A program made the translations under genes and the position numbers. Positions 45,112 through 52,464 of a stretch of 64,000 bases of DNA are shown piece by piece (within the stretch, counting starts at the first letter, position 1; each line of letters starts with the position of its first letter). The notes below the pieces were generated by a model. It saw only the letters and a program-made list of their open reading frames with translations, did not search any database and was not told where the DNA came from. Source of the DNA: J029 sp964482495 (lineage in GTDB: Bacteria > Planctomycetota > UBA1135); NCBI GenBank assembly GCA_964482495.1, contig CAYZXS010000008.1, positions 1-64,000 on the forward strand, written 5' to 3'.

Positions 45112-47556
45112 ATCCTGGCCAGGGAAACGAAGACCGGCCGTCCCCCGGAGCTCGAGTGCGCCCACTGCGCGCTGCCGGTGCCGGCTGGCCTGGTGGAGGA
45201 CGGCGCCGAGCGGCAGTTCTGCTGCAACGGTTGCCGCACCGTCTACGAGGCCATCCATGGCTGCGGACTGCAGGACTACTACCAGCTGAAGCAGCAGCTC
45301 GACGCCGACGGCAAGCGGGCCGCCACCACTGGTCGCGGCTTCGAGGAGTTCGACCACGAGCGCTTCCGCGAGCTCTACGTCGAGCCGGTGGGGGAGCAGC
45401 TGAGTCGGGTCGAGCTCTACCTCGAGGGCGTGCACTGCGCCGCCTGCGTGTGGTTGGTCGAGAAGCTGCCGCAAGTGCTGCCGGGGGTGGTCGAGGCGCG
45501 GCTGCACCTCGGGCGCTCGATCGTGACGGTCACCTGGGCCGGACAATCCCAGCCGCTGTCGGCGATCGCCCAGGCGCTGGACCGGCTCGGCTATCCGCCG
45601 CACCCGGTGCGCGGCGGCGAGGAGCTGAAGCGGCGCCGCGCCGAGGACCGGCGGGCCTTCACCCGGCTGGGCGTGGCCGGGGCGCTGGCGGGCAACGTCA
45701 TGCTAATGGCCTTCGCGCTCTACGGCGGCTGGTTGCACGGCATGGAGGATCAGTACCGCGACCTGCTGCGCTGGACCTCGCTGCTGCTGACGATGGTGCA
45801 GCTGGCGTGGCCGGGGCGGGTCTTCTTCACCGGCGCCTGGGCGGCGCTGCGTACCCGCACCAGCCACATGGACCTGCCGATCGCCATCGGGCTGGGCGCG
45901 GGCCTGGTCGGCGGCGCGGTGAACACGGTCACCGGCGGCGGCGAGGTCTACTTCGAGTCGGTCACGGTGCTGGTCTTCTTCCTGCTGGTCGGCCGCTTCG
46001 TGCAGCAACGCCAGCAGCGGGCGGCCTATGACTCCCTGGAGCTGCTCTACGCCCTCACCCCGGGGCGCGCGCGGCGGATCCGCGAGGACGGCGCCGTCGA
46101 GGAGGTGCCGCTCGACGCCCTCTCGGCCGGCGCCCGGGTCGAGGTCCGCGCCGGCGACTCGGTGCCCGCCGACGGCCGCGTGGTTGAGGGCCGCTCGCTG
46201 TTCGACCTGTCCTTGCTGAGCGGCGAGTCGCGGCCGGTCGAGGTCGAGCCCGGCGCCCGCGCCCACGCCGGCACCGTCAACCTGCGGGCCCGGGTGGTGG
46301 TCGAGGTGGAAGCCACCGGCGAGGACACCCGCGTCGGCCGGCTGATGAAGCTGGTCGAGCGCTACGCCCGCGAGCGGGCGCCGATCGTGCGCCTGGCCGA
46401 TCGCCTGTCCGGCTGGTTCGTGATGGCGGTGTTGGCGCTGGCGGCCGTCAACTTCCTGCTGTGGCTGCAGCTCGATCCGGCCAACGCAGTCGAGCACACC
46501 ATCGCCTTGCTCATCGTCGCCTGCCCCTGCGCGCTGGGATTGGCGACGCCGCTGGCGATCGCGGCCGCGGTCGGCCGGGCCGCGCACGGCGGCATCCTGG
46601 TGAAGGGCGGCGAGGTGCTCGAGCGGCTGGCGCGGCCGGGGCGGGTGCTGCTCGACAAGACCGGCACGCTGACCCGTGGCCAGGTCGGGGTGGCCGCCTG
46701 GCACGGCCCGGACGAGGCCAAGCGCCTGGTGCTGGCGCTGGAGGCGCACAGCTCGCACCTCTACGCCGACGCCTTCCGCGCCGCCTTCGCCGCCGACACC
46801 GCCGGCGTGCCGGAGGCGTCCGAGGTGGAGGAGCGGCAGGGGCTGGGCCTGCGCGGCCGAGCGGAGGGGCGGGAGGTCCTGGTCGGCTCGCCGCGCCTCC
46901 TGGCCGAGGCCGGCGTCGAGCTGACCGCCGCCGAGCGCGAGCGGGTCGAGCGCCAGGCTCACGACGCGTTGACGCCGGTGCTGGTCGCGGTCGACGGCCG
47001 CCACCTCGCCACCGCCGGTCTGGGCGACGCCATCCACCCCGGCGCCGCCGGCGCGCTGGCAGAGCTGCGCGCCCGCGGCTGGCGGGTCGGCATCCTGTCC
47101 GGCGACCACGAGGAGGTCGTGGCGGCGGTCGGCCGCCAGCTCGGAATCCCGCTCGAGCACTGCCACGGGGGCGTCAGCCCCGAGGGCAAGGTGGCGGTGG
47201 TGGAGGAGGAGCGCGCCCGCGGCCCGGTGCTCATGGTCGGCGACGGGGTCAACGACGCCGCCGCCCTGGCCGCCGCGACCACCGGCGTCGCGGTGCACGG
47301 CGGCGCCGAGGCCAGCCTGGCCGCCGCCGACGTCTACATGACCGAGGAGGGCGTGCAGGGCGTGGTGCACCTGCTCGACGGCGCCCGCCGCACCGTGCGC
47401 GTGATCCGCCGCAACCTGGTCGTCTCCCTGGCCTACAACGGCCTCGGCGTCGCCCTCGCCATGGCCGGCTTGCTCAATCCGCTGGTCGCCGCGATCCTGA
47501 TGCCCGCAAGCTCGCTGACGGTCATCAGCCTCTCCTACCGCTCCCGCACCTTCTGA
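45112..47556 (+). CDS. ccoI: Copper-transporting P-type ATPase CcoI (FixI)
   Basis: The protein (814 residues from this start) exports Cu+ to the periplasm for insertion into cbb3. Seen: an N-terminal cysteine motif (CAHC, then FCCNGCRTVYE), an HMA-type CAAC site (VHCAACVW), the intramembrane CPC (IVACPCALG), the phosphorylation site DKTGTLT and the hinge GDGVNDAAAL. The first canonical start is GTG 45178, which would delete the conserved CAHC motif. Upstream, the only in-frame candidates are ATC 45112 (GAGGG six bases ahead) and CTG 45115. I use 45112; a sequence error turning ATG into ATC is also possible. Confidence 0.9.
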   Translation: MLARETKTGRPPELECAHCALPVPAGLVEDGAERQFCCNGCRTVYEAIHGCGLQDYYQLKQQLDADGKRAATTGRGFEEFDHERFRELYVEPVGEQLSRVELYLEGVHCAACVWLVEKLPQVLPGVVEARLHLGRSIVTVTWAGQSQPLSAIAQALDRLGYPPHPVRGGEELKRRRAEDRRAFTRLGVAGALAGNVMLMAFALYGGWLHGMEDQYRDLLRWTSLLLTMVQLAWPGRVFFTGAWAALRTRTSHMDLPIAIGLGAGLVGGAVNTVTGGGEVYFESVTVLVFFLLVGRFVQQRQQRAAYDSLELLYALTPGRARRIREDGAVEEVPLDALSAGARVEVRAGDSVPADGRVVEGRSLFDLSLLSGESRPVEVEPGARAHAGTVNLRARVVVEVEATGEDTRVGRLMKLVERYARERAPIVRLADRLSGWFVMAVLALAAVNFLLWLQLDPANAVEHTIALLIVACPCALGLATPLAIAAAVGRAAHGGILVKGGEVLERLARPGRVLLDKTGTLTRGQVGVAAWHGPDEAKRLVLALEAHSSHLYADAFRAAFAADTAGVPEASEVEERQGLGLRGRAEGREVLVGSPRLLAEAGVELTAAERERVERQAHDALTPVLVAVDGRHLATAGLGDAIHPGAAGALAELRARGWRVGILSGDHEEVVAAVGRQLGIPLEHCHGGVSPEGKVAVVEEERARGPVLMVGDGVNDAAALAAATTGVAVHGGAEASLAAADVYMTEEGVQGVVHLLDGARRTVRVIRRNLVVSLAYNGLGVALAMAGLLNPLVAAILMPASSLTVISLSYRSRTF

Positions 47557-47581
47557 GGTCGCCCCGCCGCCGCCCCGCCCC

Positions 47582-47836
47582 GTGGACCTGCTCTACATCG
47601 CCTTCCCCGCCGCGCTGCTGCTCGGCGCCCTGTTCCTGGCCCTGTTCCTCTGGGCCAGCAAGCGGGGTCAGTACGACGACCTGGACACGCCGAGCATCCG
47701 GATGCTGCACGACGACGAGCCGATTTCGGCGATTTCGGGGTCAGACGTCGATAGAAAAGAGAGGTCCGACGTCGGATTTCCTGCTGAGGTGGACGAGGAC
47801 ACCGACGAGGACACCGACGAGGACGGCGACGCGTGA
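47582..47836 (+). CDS. ccoS: cbb3 oxidase assembly protein CcoS
   Basis: The 84-residue protein has a GTG start, one transmembrane helix (about 5-25) and the CcoS core WASKRGQYDDLDTPSIRMLHDDE. The rest (about 47-84) is not typical. It spans a repeat pair GGTCAGACGTCG/GGTCCGACGTCG and ends in a Glu/Asp/Thr repeat (VDEDTDEDTDEDGDA). CcoS inserts cofactors into cbb3. The extended tail appears to have been added by a repeat insertion. It closes the operon. Confidence 0.88.
   Translation: MDLLYIAFPAALLLGALFLALFLWASKRGQYDDLDTPSIRMLHDDEPISAISGSDVDRKERSDVGFPAEVDEDTDEDTDEDGDA
47739..47776. repeat. REP-like palindromic pair inside the ccoS tail
   Basis: GGTCAGACGTCG (47739-47750) and GGTCCGACGTCG (47763-47774) share 11 of 12 bases and flank an AT-rich ATAGAAAAGAGA. 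Each carries the palindrome GACGTC. It is read through in frame by ccoS. Confidence 0.55.
47792..47827 (+). repeat. Three 12-bp tandem repeats coding an acidic tail
   Basis: GACGAGGACACC occurs twice and then as GACGAGGACGGC, encoding the DEDT/DEDG tail of CcoS. Confidence 0.8.
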
Positions 47837-47843
47837 GCTTCCG

Positions 47844-48206
47844 CTAGAGCGCGTCCTCCTCCGCGTCAGCGCCATCCTTGAGCGCGATCACCAGCCGCAG
47901 CAGCGCGGCCGCCGCGAGCAAACCGGCCGACGGCGCGTACCCGAGGTAGGGGCCGGACCAGTGCCGCCAGGCGACGATTCCGGCGCCGCCAGCGATCAAC
48001 GCGGCGATGCCGATTTCGCGAGGCGTGTGCCGAGCGCGGAAGCCTGGGATCAGGGCGGCGGCTCCGGCCAGCAGGCCGATCACGGCCGAGAGCTGCACGA
48101 AGCCATCGACCTCGGCGTGGTCACCGGCGGCCCACCCCGTCGAGACCAGCGCCAGGTCGGCGAAGAAGGCGAGCGACAAGCGGTTCTTCGAATTGAGCAG
48201 CGACAT
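47844..48206 (-). CDS. Small multi-helix membrane protein
   Basis: The 120-residue protein has about four hydrophobic helices (LSLAFFADLALV, VQLSAVIGLLAGAAALIPGF, EIGIAALIAGGAGIVAW and the APSAGLLAAAALLRLVIAL region). It has an acidic C terminus and no catalytic motif. ATG 48206 is chosen over a TTG at 48215, which stands only one base from the GGAGG site. Convergent with ccoS and behind the yjbQ-like gene, it may be in one transcript with the latter. The family is not recognised. Confidence 0.7.
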   Translation of the reverse strand: MSLLNSKNRLSLAFFADLALVSTGWAAGDHAEVDGFVQLSAVIGLLAGAAALIPGFRARHTPREIGIAALIAGGAGIVAWRHWSGPYLGYAPSAGLLAAAALLRLVIALKDGADAEEDAL

Positions 48207-48211
48207 CGGGA

Positions 48212-48631
48212 TCAAGCCTCCCCGACCACGGTCACGCTCACCCGACGGCGGTGCGGCGCCGCGCGATGCTCGTAGAGGTAGATGCCCTGCCAGGTACCCA
48301 GTCCCAGCCGGCCGTCGATCACCGGCACCGAGAGCGAAGTCGCCGTCAGCACCGAGCGCACGTGCGCCGGCATGTCGTCGGGCCCCTCCGCCGTGTGGCG
48401 GAACAGCGGGTCGCCGTCGGGAACGGCGCGGCTCATCCAGGCTTCGAGGTCGCGCAGCACCTGCGGGTCGGCGTTCTCGCAGATCATCAGCGAGGCGCTG
48501 GTGTGGTGGACGAAGACGGTGGCCACGCCGGCGGCGCAGCCGGCCGCGCGCGCCGCCCGCCCGACCTCGGCGCTGAGGTCCGTGAAGCCGCGGCCCGCCG
48601 TGGAGACGGTGTGGGTTTCCTGGTGGATCAT
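48212..48631 (-). CDS. YjbQ/UPF0047 family protein
   Basis: The 139-residue protein belongs to the YjbQ family, described as a secondary thiamine-phosphate synthase-type fold. Conserved stretches are FVHHTSASLMICENADPQV, DGDPLFRHTAEGPDDMPAH, and LGLGTWQGIYLYEHR with the family His residues. I took the ATG that begins MIHQETHTV; an earlier in-frame ATG adds 17 unconserved residues. The biological role in most species is unsettled. It is divergent from the lipoprotein cytochrome gene. Confidence 0.88.
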   Translation of the reverse strand: MIHQETHTVSTAGRGFTDLSAEVGRAARAAGCAAGVATVFVHHTSASLMICENADPQVLRDLEAWMSRAVPDGDPLFRHTAEGPDDMPAHVRSVLTATSLSVPVIDGRLGLGTWQGIYLYEHRAAPHRRRVSVTVVGEA

Positions 48632-48773
48632 CTCGGTCGCGATCCTAGCGCCCACGGCGCCTGGTTCGGTGGTGCAGGCCATCGTCCTCCATTCGCCGCC
48701 GACCGATCCTCCCCCTCATCTTCTTGCCCATGGCCTCGCCTTTCCTGTGTCTTGTTTCTCCCGGCGCGAGACC

Positions 48774-48779
48774 TAGCTT
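48774..48779 (+). promoter_or_regulatory. -10-like TAGCTT upstream of the monoheme lipoprotein
   Basis: TAGCTT ends five bases before the ATG at 48785, with only GGCCC between. Confidence 0.3.
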
Positions 48780-48784
48780 GGCCC

Positions 48785-49318
48785 ATGACTCCCCGCCGTC
48801 GCACCGCTCGCGTCGCTCTGCTCACTGCGTTCGGCCTGCTCGGGGTCCTGGTCCCCGCCTGCGGGTATGGCGCTGGGGCGGTCGGGAAGGACGGTTGGTT
48901 GACCGGGGACCCTCGCGCCCAGCTCGACACCGTCGCCCGGCACCTGCGCGGCACCGACATGGCGATGATCGAGATCGACCACCGATACCACGAGCTGTGG
49001 TGGGCCGGCGTCGACGAGAACTGGGACTACGCCGAGTACCAGCTCGAGAAGATCGCCTACTCGCTGGAGAACGCCCTCGAGCGGCGGCCGAAGCGGGCCG
49101 AGTCCGCCAAGGTCTTCCAGAACACGATGCCGGTCTTCCTCAAGCCGATCCTGGACCGCGACCCGGCCGCTTTCCGCGAGGCCTACACCCAGATGACCAC
49201 CCTCTGCAACAGCTGCCACGAGCTCGAGGAGCTCGGCCACATGTGGGTCGAGCCGCCGACGGCGCGGGTGTCGAGCATCCGAGCCAAGCCGGACCTCACT
49301 CCTGCCGAGGGTTCTTGA
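48785..49318 (+). CDS. Monoheme c-type cytochrome lipoprotein
   Basis: The 177-residue protein has a lipoprotein signal ending VPAC (lipobox) and a helical body. A C-terminal heme motif CNSCH is followed by ELEELGHMWVEPP. A heme site near the C terminus of a four-helix chain is the cytochrome c' layout. A histidine or methionine axial ligand cannot be assigned. It is a likely membrane-bound electron carrier in the periplasm. The 44-base gap to the next plus-strand gene suggests co-expression with the lysozyme-inhibitor-like gene. Confidence 0.85.
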   Translation: MTPRRRTARVALLTAFGLLGVLVPACGYGAGAVGKDGWLTGDPRAQLDTVARHLRGTDMAMIEIDHRYHELWWAGVDENWDYAEYQLEKIAYSLENALERRPKRAESAKVFQNTMPVFLKPILDRDPAAFREAYTQMTTLCNSCHELEELGHMWVEPPTARVSSIRAKPDLTPAEGS

Positions 49319-49362
49319 GCGCGGAGCTGGAGCGCCAACACGCGACGAGGCATGCTGGGGCG

Positions 49363-49914
49363 ATGTCCGCCTCGCCCTCGTCTTGGCGCCCCCTCCTTGC
49401 GGCCGCTTGCGTCGTATCGCCAGCTCTTGTCGCGGCCTGCGCAGGCTCGGCCGGACCGGCCGAGGCCCCGCCCCAGCTCGAGCTGCGCATCCCGGCGGAC
49501 GAAGCGGCCTCGACCGGCACCTACGCGGTGGTCGTGCGCTGGGCGGACCGCCCCGCCGACCGCATCGAGGGGGAGCGCGACGGCAGCGTCGAGAAGCTCT
49601 GGTTCCACGACCTCGACGGCGACCGTCGCGACGAGGTGCTGGTGGTGACGCGCTCCGCCGGCAGCGGCGGCTACGGCGCGCTGCAGGCATGGAGCCGCGA
49701 CGCGCAATCTCATTGGCAGCCGCTCGAGGTGCCCGATCTGCACCCGCACCAGGCGGCGGGGTACATGGGCCACGACGTCTTCACCCTCGTCGAGGGCGTC
49801 TTGTGGCGCGAATTCCCGGTCTACCGCGAGGAGGACCCCAACGCCCGGCCCACCGGCGGCCAGGCGCGGCTCCGCTTCGACCCGTCCGAGTGGAAGTGGG
49901 TGCGGCTGGACTGA
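49363..49914 (+). CDS. PliI-like lysozyme inhibitor lipoprotein
   Basis: The 183-residue protein has a lipoprotein signal (lipobox VAAC). The fold region reads ELRIPADEAASTGTYAVVV, ERDGSVEKLWFHDLDGDRR and VVTRSAGSGGYGALQAW. The block DLDGD followed by RSAGSGGY is the hallmark of periplasmic I-type lysozyme inhibitors (PliI), whose SGxxY loop enters the lysozyme active site. The C terminus RLRFDPSEWKWVRLD also fits. It probably protects peptidoglycan from invertebrate-type lysozyme. The family call is by eye, so moderately certain. Confidence 0.7.
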   Translation: MSASPSSWRPLLAAACVVSPALVAACAGSAGPAEAPPQLELRIPADEAASTGTYAVVVRWADRPADRIEGERDGSVEKLWFHDLDGDRRDEVLVVTRSAGSGGYGALQAWSRDAQSHWQPLEVPDLHPHQAAGYMGHDVFTLVEGVLWREFPVYREEDPNARPTGGQARLRFDPSEWKWVRLD

Positions 49915-49930
49915 GCTCCAGCCCGCCGGC

Positions 49931-50773
49931 TCACCACCAGCGCTCGAAGACCAGGTGCGGCTTGCGCGCGGTGTCCGCGCAGGCGGCGTCGAAGGCGTCG
50001 ATCATCTTCGGGTTGCCGCACAGGTAGATGGCGGTGTCGCCCTCGGGCAAGATGGCGCCGAGAGCGGCGGCGTCGAAACCCGCCGGGAAGCGCACCCCGC
50101 GCTCGTCGCCGCCAGGGCTGGGCAGGCCGAGCACCTGGGCGGCGGCTTCGTCGGCGCGCCCGGCGGTGGTGAGGGCGGCGTCGAAGTCGGCGTCCTCGTC
50201 GGCGCGGCTGACGCAGGGCAGGTAGAAGAAGCGGAAGGGCTGGTCCTTGGCCAGCGCCTCCAGTTCTTCGCGGAAGGCCAGCTCGGCGCCGCGGCGGGCA
50301 CCGTGGAAGAGCGCTACCGCCACCGGCACCGGCTGGCCGGCTTCGGCCTGCGCCTTCAGGTGTCGCAGCATCGACAGGTAGGGGGCGAGGCCGGTGCCGG
50401 TGCCGAGCAGGACCAGGTGTCGGCAGTCGGTCCGCTCCAGGGTCAGCTTGCCGACGCAGTTGCCGAACCACACCGGCGCGCCGGGCTCGAGCGCGAACAG
50501 GCCCTGGCCGCTGCCCTTGGCGTCCACGACCAGAAAATCCAACGCGTCGCGCTGCTCGGGGGCCGAGGCCACCGAGTACCAGCGGGTCAGGACCTCGCCG
50601 TCCTGCTCGAAGGCGACGCTGGTGGCTTGGCCAGCGGAGAATTCCGGCACCTCGCCGCCGTCGGCCGGCTCCACCCGGAAGGCGCCCAGCCCGGGCAGGT
50701 CATTGATCAGCCGGCTCTCGGCCAGCACGCCGGCGGTCATCTTGTCGCGGGGATCCTTCGGGGCGTCGCTCAT
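49931..50773 (-). CDS. fpr: Ferredoxin/flavodoxin-NADP reductase
   Basis: The 280-residue FAD enzyme exchanges electrons between NADPH and ferredoxin or flavodoxin. Seen: the FAD-binding RWYSVASAPEQ (64-74, R-x-YS pattern), the NADP pyrophosphate loop GTGTGLAPYLSML, CGNPKMIDAF, and a C-terminal aromatic (ERWW) stacking on the flavin, as in bacterial subclass FPR. Length is slightly above typical due to a region near 225-245. It is divergent from mqnD with overlapping -10 hexamers. Confidence 0.93.
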   Translation of the reverse strand: MSDAPKDPRDKMTAGVLAESRLINDLPGLGAFRVEPADGGEVPEFSAGQATSVAFEQDGEVLTRWYSVASAPEQRDALDFLVVDAKGSGQGLFALEPGAPVWFGNCVGKLTLERTDCRHLVLLGTGTGLAPYLSMLRHLKAQAEAGQPVPVAVALFHGARRGAELAFREELEALAKDQPFRFFYLPCVSRADEDADFDAALTTAGRADEAAAQVLGLPSPGGDERGVRFPAGFDAAALGAILPEGDTAIYLCGNPKMIDAFDAACADTARKPHLVFERWW

Positions 50774-50781
50774 GGCGCGGG

Positions 50782-50791
50782 ATTGTAGAAT
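50782..50791. promoter_or_regulatory. Overlapping divergent -10 elements for fpr and mqnD
   Basis: Within ATTGTAGAAT, the minus strand reads TACAAT eight bases before the fpr ATG, and the plus strand reads TAGAAT 44 bases before the mqnD ATG. The two should compete for RNA polymerase. Confidence 0.5.
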
Positions 50792-50835
50792 CCGCGCTTC
50801 CGAACGGCCGAATCGGCCCGGAACCGTCCGAAATC

Positions 50836-51690
50836 ATGAGCGAGACCGCCACGAAGACCCTGCTCCTGGGCCACAGCCCGGACCCCGACGACGCCTTCAT
50901 GCACTACGCGCTGGCGGCCGACAAGCTCGACACCGGCGAGCTGCGCTTCGAGCACAAGCTCGAGGACATCGAGACCCTGAACCGGCGGGCGCTGAAGGGC
51001 GAGTACGAGATCACCGCGGTCTCGATCCACGCCTACGCCTACGTCTCGGACAAGTACACCCTGCTCAACCACGGCGCCTCGATGGGCGAGGGTTACGGCC
51101 CGCGCATCGTCGCCCGCGCCGAGATGCCGCTGTCGGCGTTGGAGAAGGGCAAGGGCCTGCGCATGGCGGTGCCGGGCGAGTGGACCTCGGCGCACCTGGC
51201 GGCGCAGATGTGCCTCGGGCCCTACGACTACGAGCTGGTCGAGTTCGACCAGATCCCGGCGGCGGTCGCGCGCGGTGAGTACGACGCCGGCCTGCTCATC
51301 CACGAGGGCCAGCTCACCTACCAGGAGCTCGGCCTGAAGCTGCTGCTCGACCTCGGCGAGTGGTGGGGGAAGGAGACCGGCGGCCTGCCGTTGCCGCTCG
51401 GCGGCAACACCATCCGCCGCGACCTGGGCGAGGACATCCCGCGCGTGTCGCAGCTCCTCCAGGATTCGATCCGCTACGGCCTCGAGCACCGCGACGAGGC
51501 GGTGAAGTACGCGCTGCAGTTCGGCCGTGACCTCGACCTGGCCAAGGCCGACGAATTCATTGCCATGTACGTCAACGAGCGCACCCTCGACTACGGCGAC
51601 GACGGCCGCGAGTCGGTCAAGCTGTTCCTGCAGCGCGCCCACGACGCCGGCCTGATCCCGGCGCCGCCGCAGGTCGACTTCGTGCGCTGA
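50836..51690 (+). CDS. mqnD: 1,4-dihydroxy-6-naphthoate synthase
   Basis: The 284-residue enzyme of the futalosine pathway turns cyclic de-hypoxanthine futalosine into 1,4-dihydroxy-6-naphthoate for menaquinone. The typical start GHSPDPDDAFMHYAL and the blocks EYEITAVSIHAYAYVSDKY, MAVPGEWTSAHLA, GLLIHEGQLTY and PLPLGGNTIRRDLG match MqnD, a periplasmic-binding-like fold. mqnA, mqnB and mqnC are not in the window. It shows that the quinone is menaquinone made without the Men enzymes. Confidence 0.96.
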   Translation: MSETATKTLLLGHSPDPDDAFMHYALAADKLDTGELRFEHKLEDIETLNRRALKGEYEITAVSIHAYAYVSDKYTLLNHGASMGEGYGPRIVARAEMPLSALEKGKGLRMAVPGEWTSAHLAAQMCLGPYDYELVEFDQIPAAVARGEYDAGLLIHEGQLTYQELGLKLLLDLGEWWGKETGGLPLPLGGNTIRRDLGEDIPRVSQLLQDSIRYGLEHRDEAVKYALQFGRDLDLAKADEFIAMYVNERTLDYGDDGRESVKLFLQRAHDAGLIPAPPQVDFVR

Positions 51691-51708
51691 GCCGGCCGAC
51701 CTGCTCTA

Positions 51709-51745
51709 CCATGGACGGCGGCCCCGCTCGGGCCGCCGTCCATGG
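51709..51745. promoter_or_regulatory. Long hairpin covering the start codon of the next gene
   Basis: A perfect 16-bp stem (51709-51724 with 51730-51745) holds the ATG at 51742 in its right arm and a mirror ATG in its left arm. It could end mqnD transcription or hide the start from ribosomes. Confidence 0.6.
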
Positions 51746-52464
51746 CGTTTCGCGTCCTATCCCGATTCCTGCCCCTGCTCGCTGTCGCCTGCGTCAGCCG
51801 GGAACCGGAACCGTTGCCGCCGCGCGAATACCAGGTGGAGGTGATCGTCCTCGACACCGATCCGAACGGCGTGCCGCCGGGTGAGTCGCCTTGGACGCCC
51901 GAGACCGCTTTCTTGACCAGGATCGCCCGGCTGGACGAGCCCGTCCTCCTCACCCGGCTGCGGCGGCGCGACTACCGAACCGGGACCTGCGAAGCGGGTG
52001 GGCATGAGGCCACACCGATCGAGGCGACGAGCTGCGCCGGCGTCCTGGTCGAGGTGACGCCGCGTCGGCGCACCGATGGGCAATGGACCGGCTCCGTGCG
52101 CTGGGAGTGGGCCGAGGAGCAGATGGAGTGGGAGATGGTCAGCGGCATCGACGGTGACTTGCCGCTCGGTCCCTTGCCACTGCTGCAGGCCAGCGGCGCG
52201 CTCGAGCTCCCCCCGCGCGCGGACGGCCGCTGGTCGCTGCTGTTGAATCCGCCGGCCGATGCTCGTCGCAAGCTGGTGGTCGCTGAGGTCCGCATCTCCC
52301 GCCGCTTGTTCCCCCTCGACTTCACCGGCGGCGCGCCCCGGACCGAGCGCTCCGGCCTCGAGCGCCTGCTCGACCTCGAGCTGCCGAGACCGGTCGCCCT
52401 CGGCGACGGCGCCCTCGGGGTGACGACCCGGCCCTGTCCCACCTGCGCGGCGCTCAGGGAGTGA
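51742..52464 (+). CDS. Lipoprotein of unknown function
   Basis: The 240-residue protein has a signal with lipobox AVAC and then PLPPREYQVEVIVLDTD. The rest is beta-rich with pairs such as GVLVEVTPRRRTDGQWTGSVRWE and ARRKLVVAEVRISRRLF, reminiscent of secretin/fimbrial-usher-associated regulatory proteins. No assignable family. The last residues include a CxxC (CPTCAAL). Its stop overlaps the convergent FG-GAP gene by 11 bases. The start codon sits in a hairpin. Confidence 0.75.
   Translation: MAFRVLSRFLPLLAVACVSREPEPLPPREYQVEVIVLDTDPNGVPPGESPWTPETAFLTRIARLDEPVLLTRLRRRDYRTGTCEAGGHEATPIEATSCAGVLVEVTPRRRTDGQWTGSVRWEWAEEQMEWEMVSGIDGDLPLGPLPLLQASGALELPPRADGRWSLLLNPPADARRKLVVAEVRISRRLFPLDFTGGAPRTERSGLERLLDLELPRPVALGDGALGVTTRPCPTCAALRE

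Noticed and set aside
45178..45180. GTG 45178 as the ccoI start
   Set aside because: It deletes the conserved CAHC motif of the family; a Shine-Dalgarno exists before the upstream ATC/CTG.
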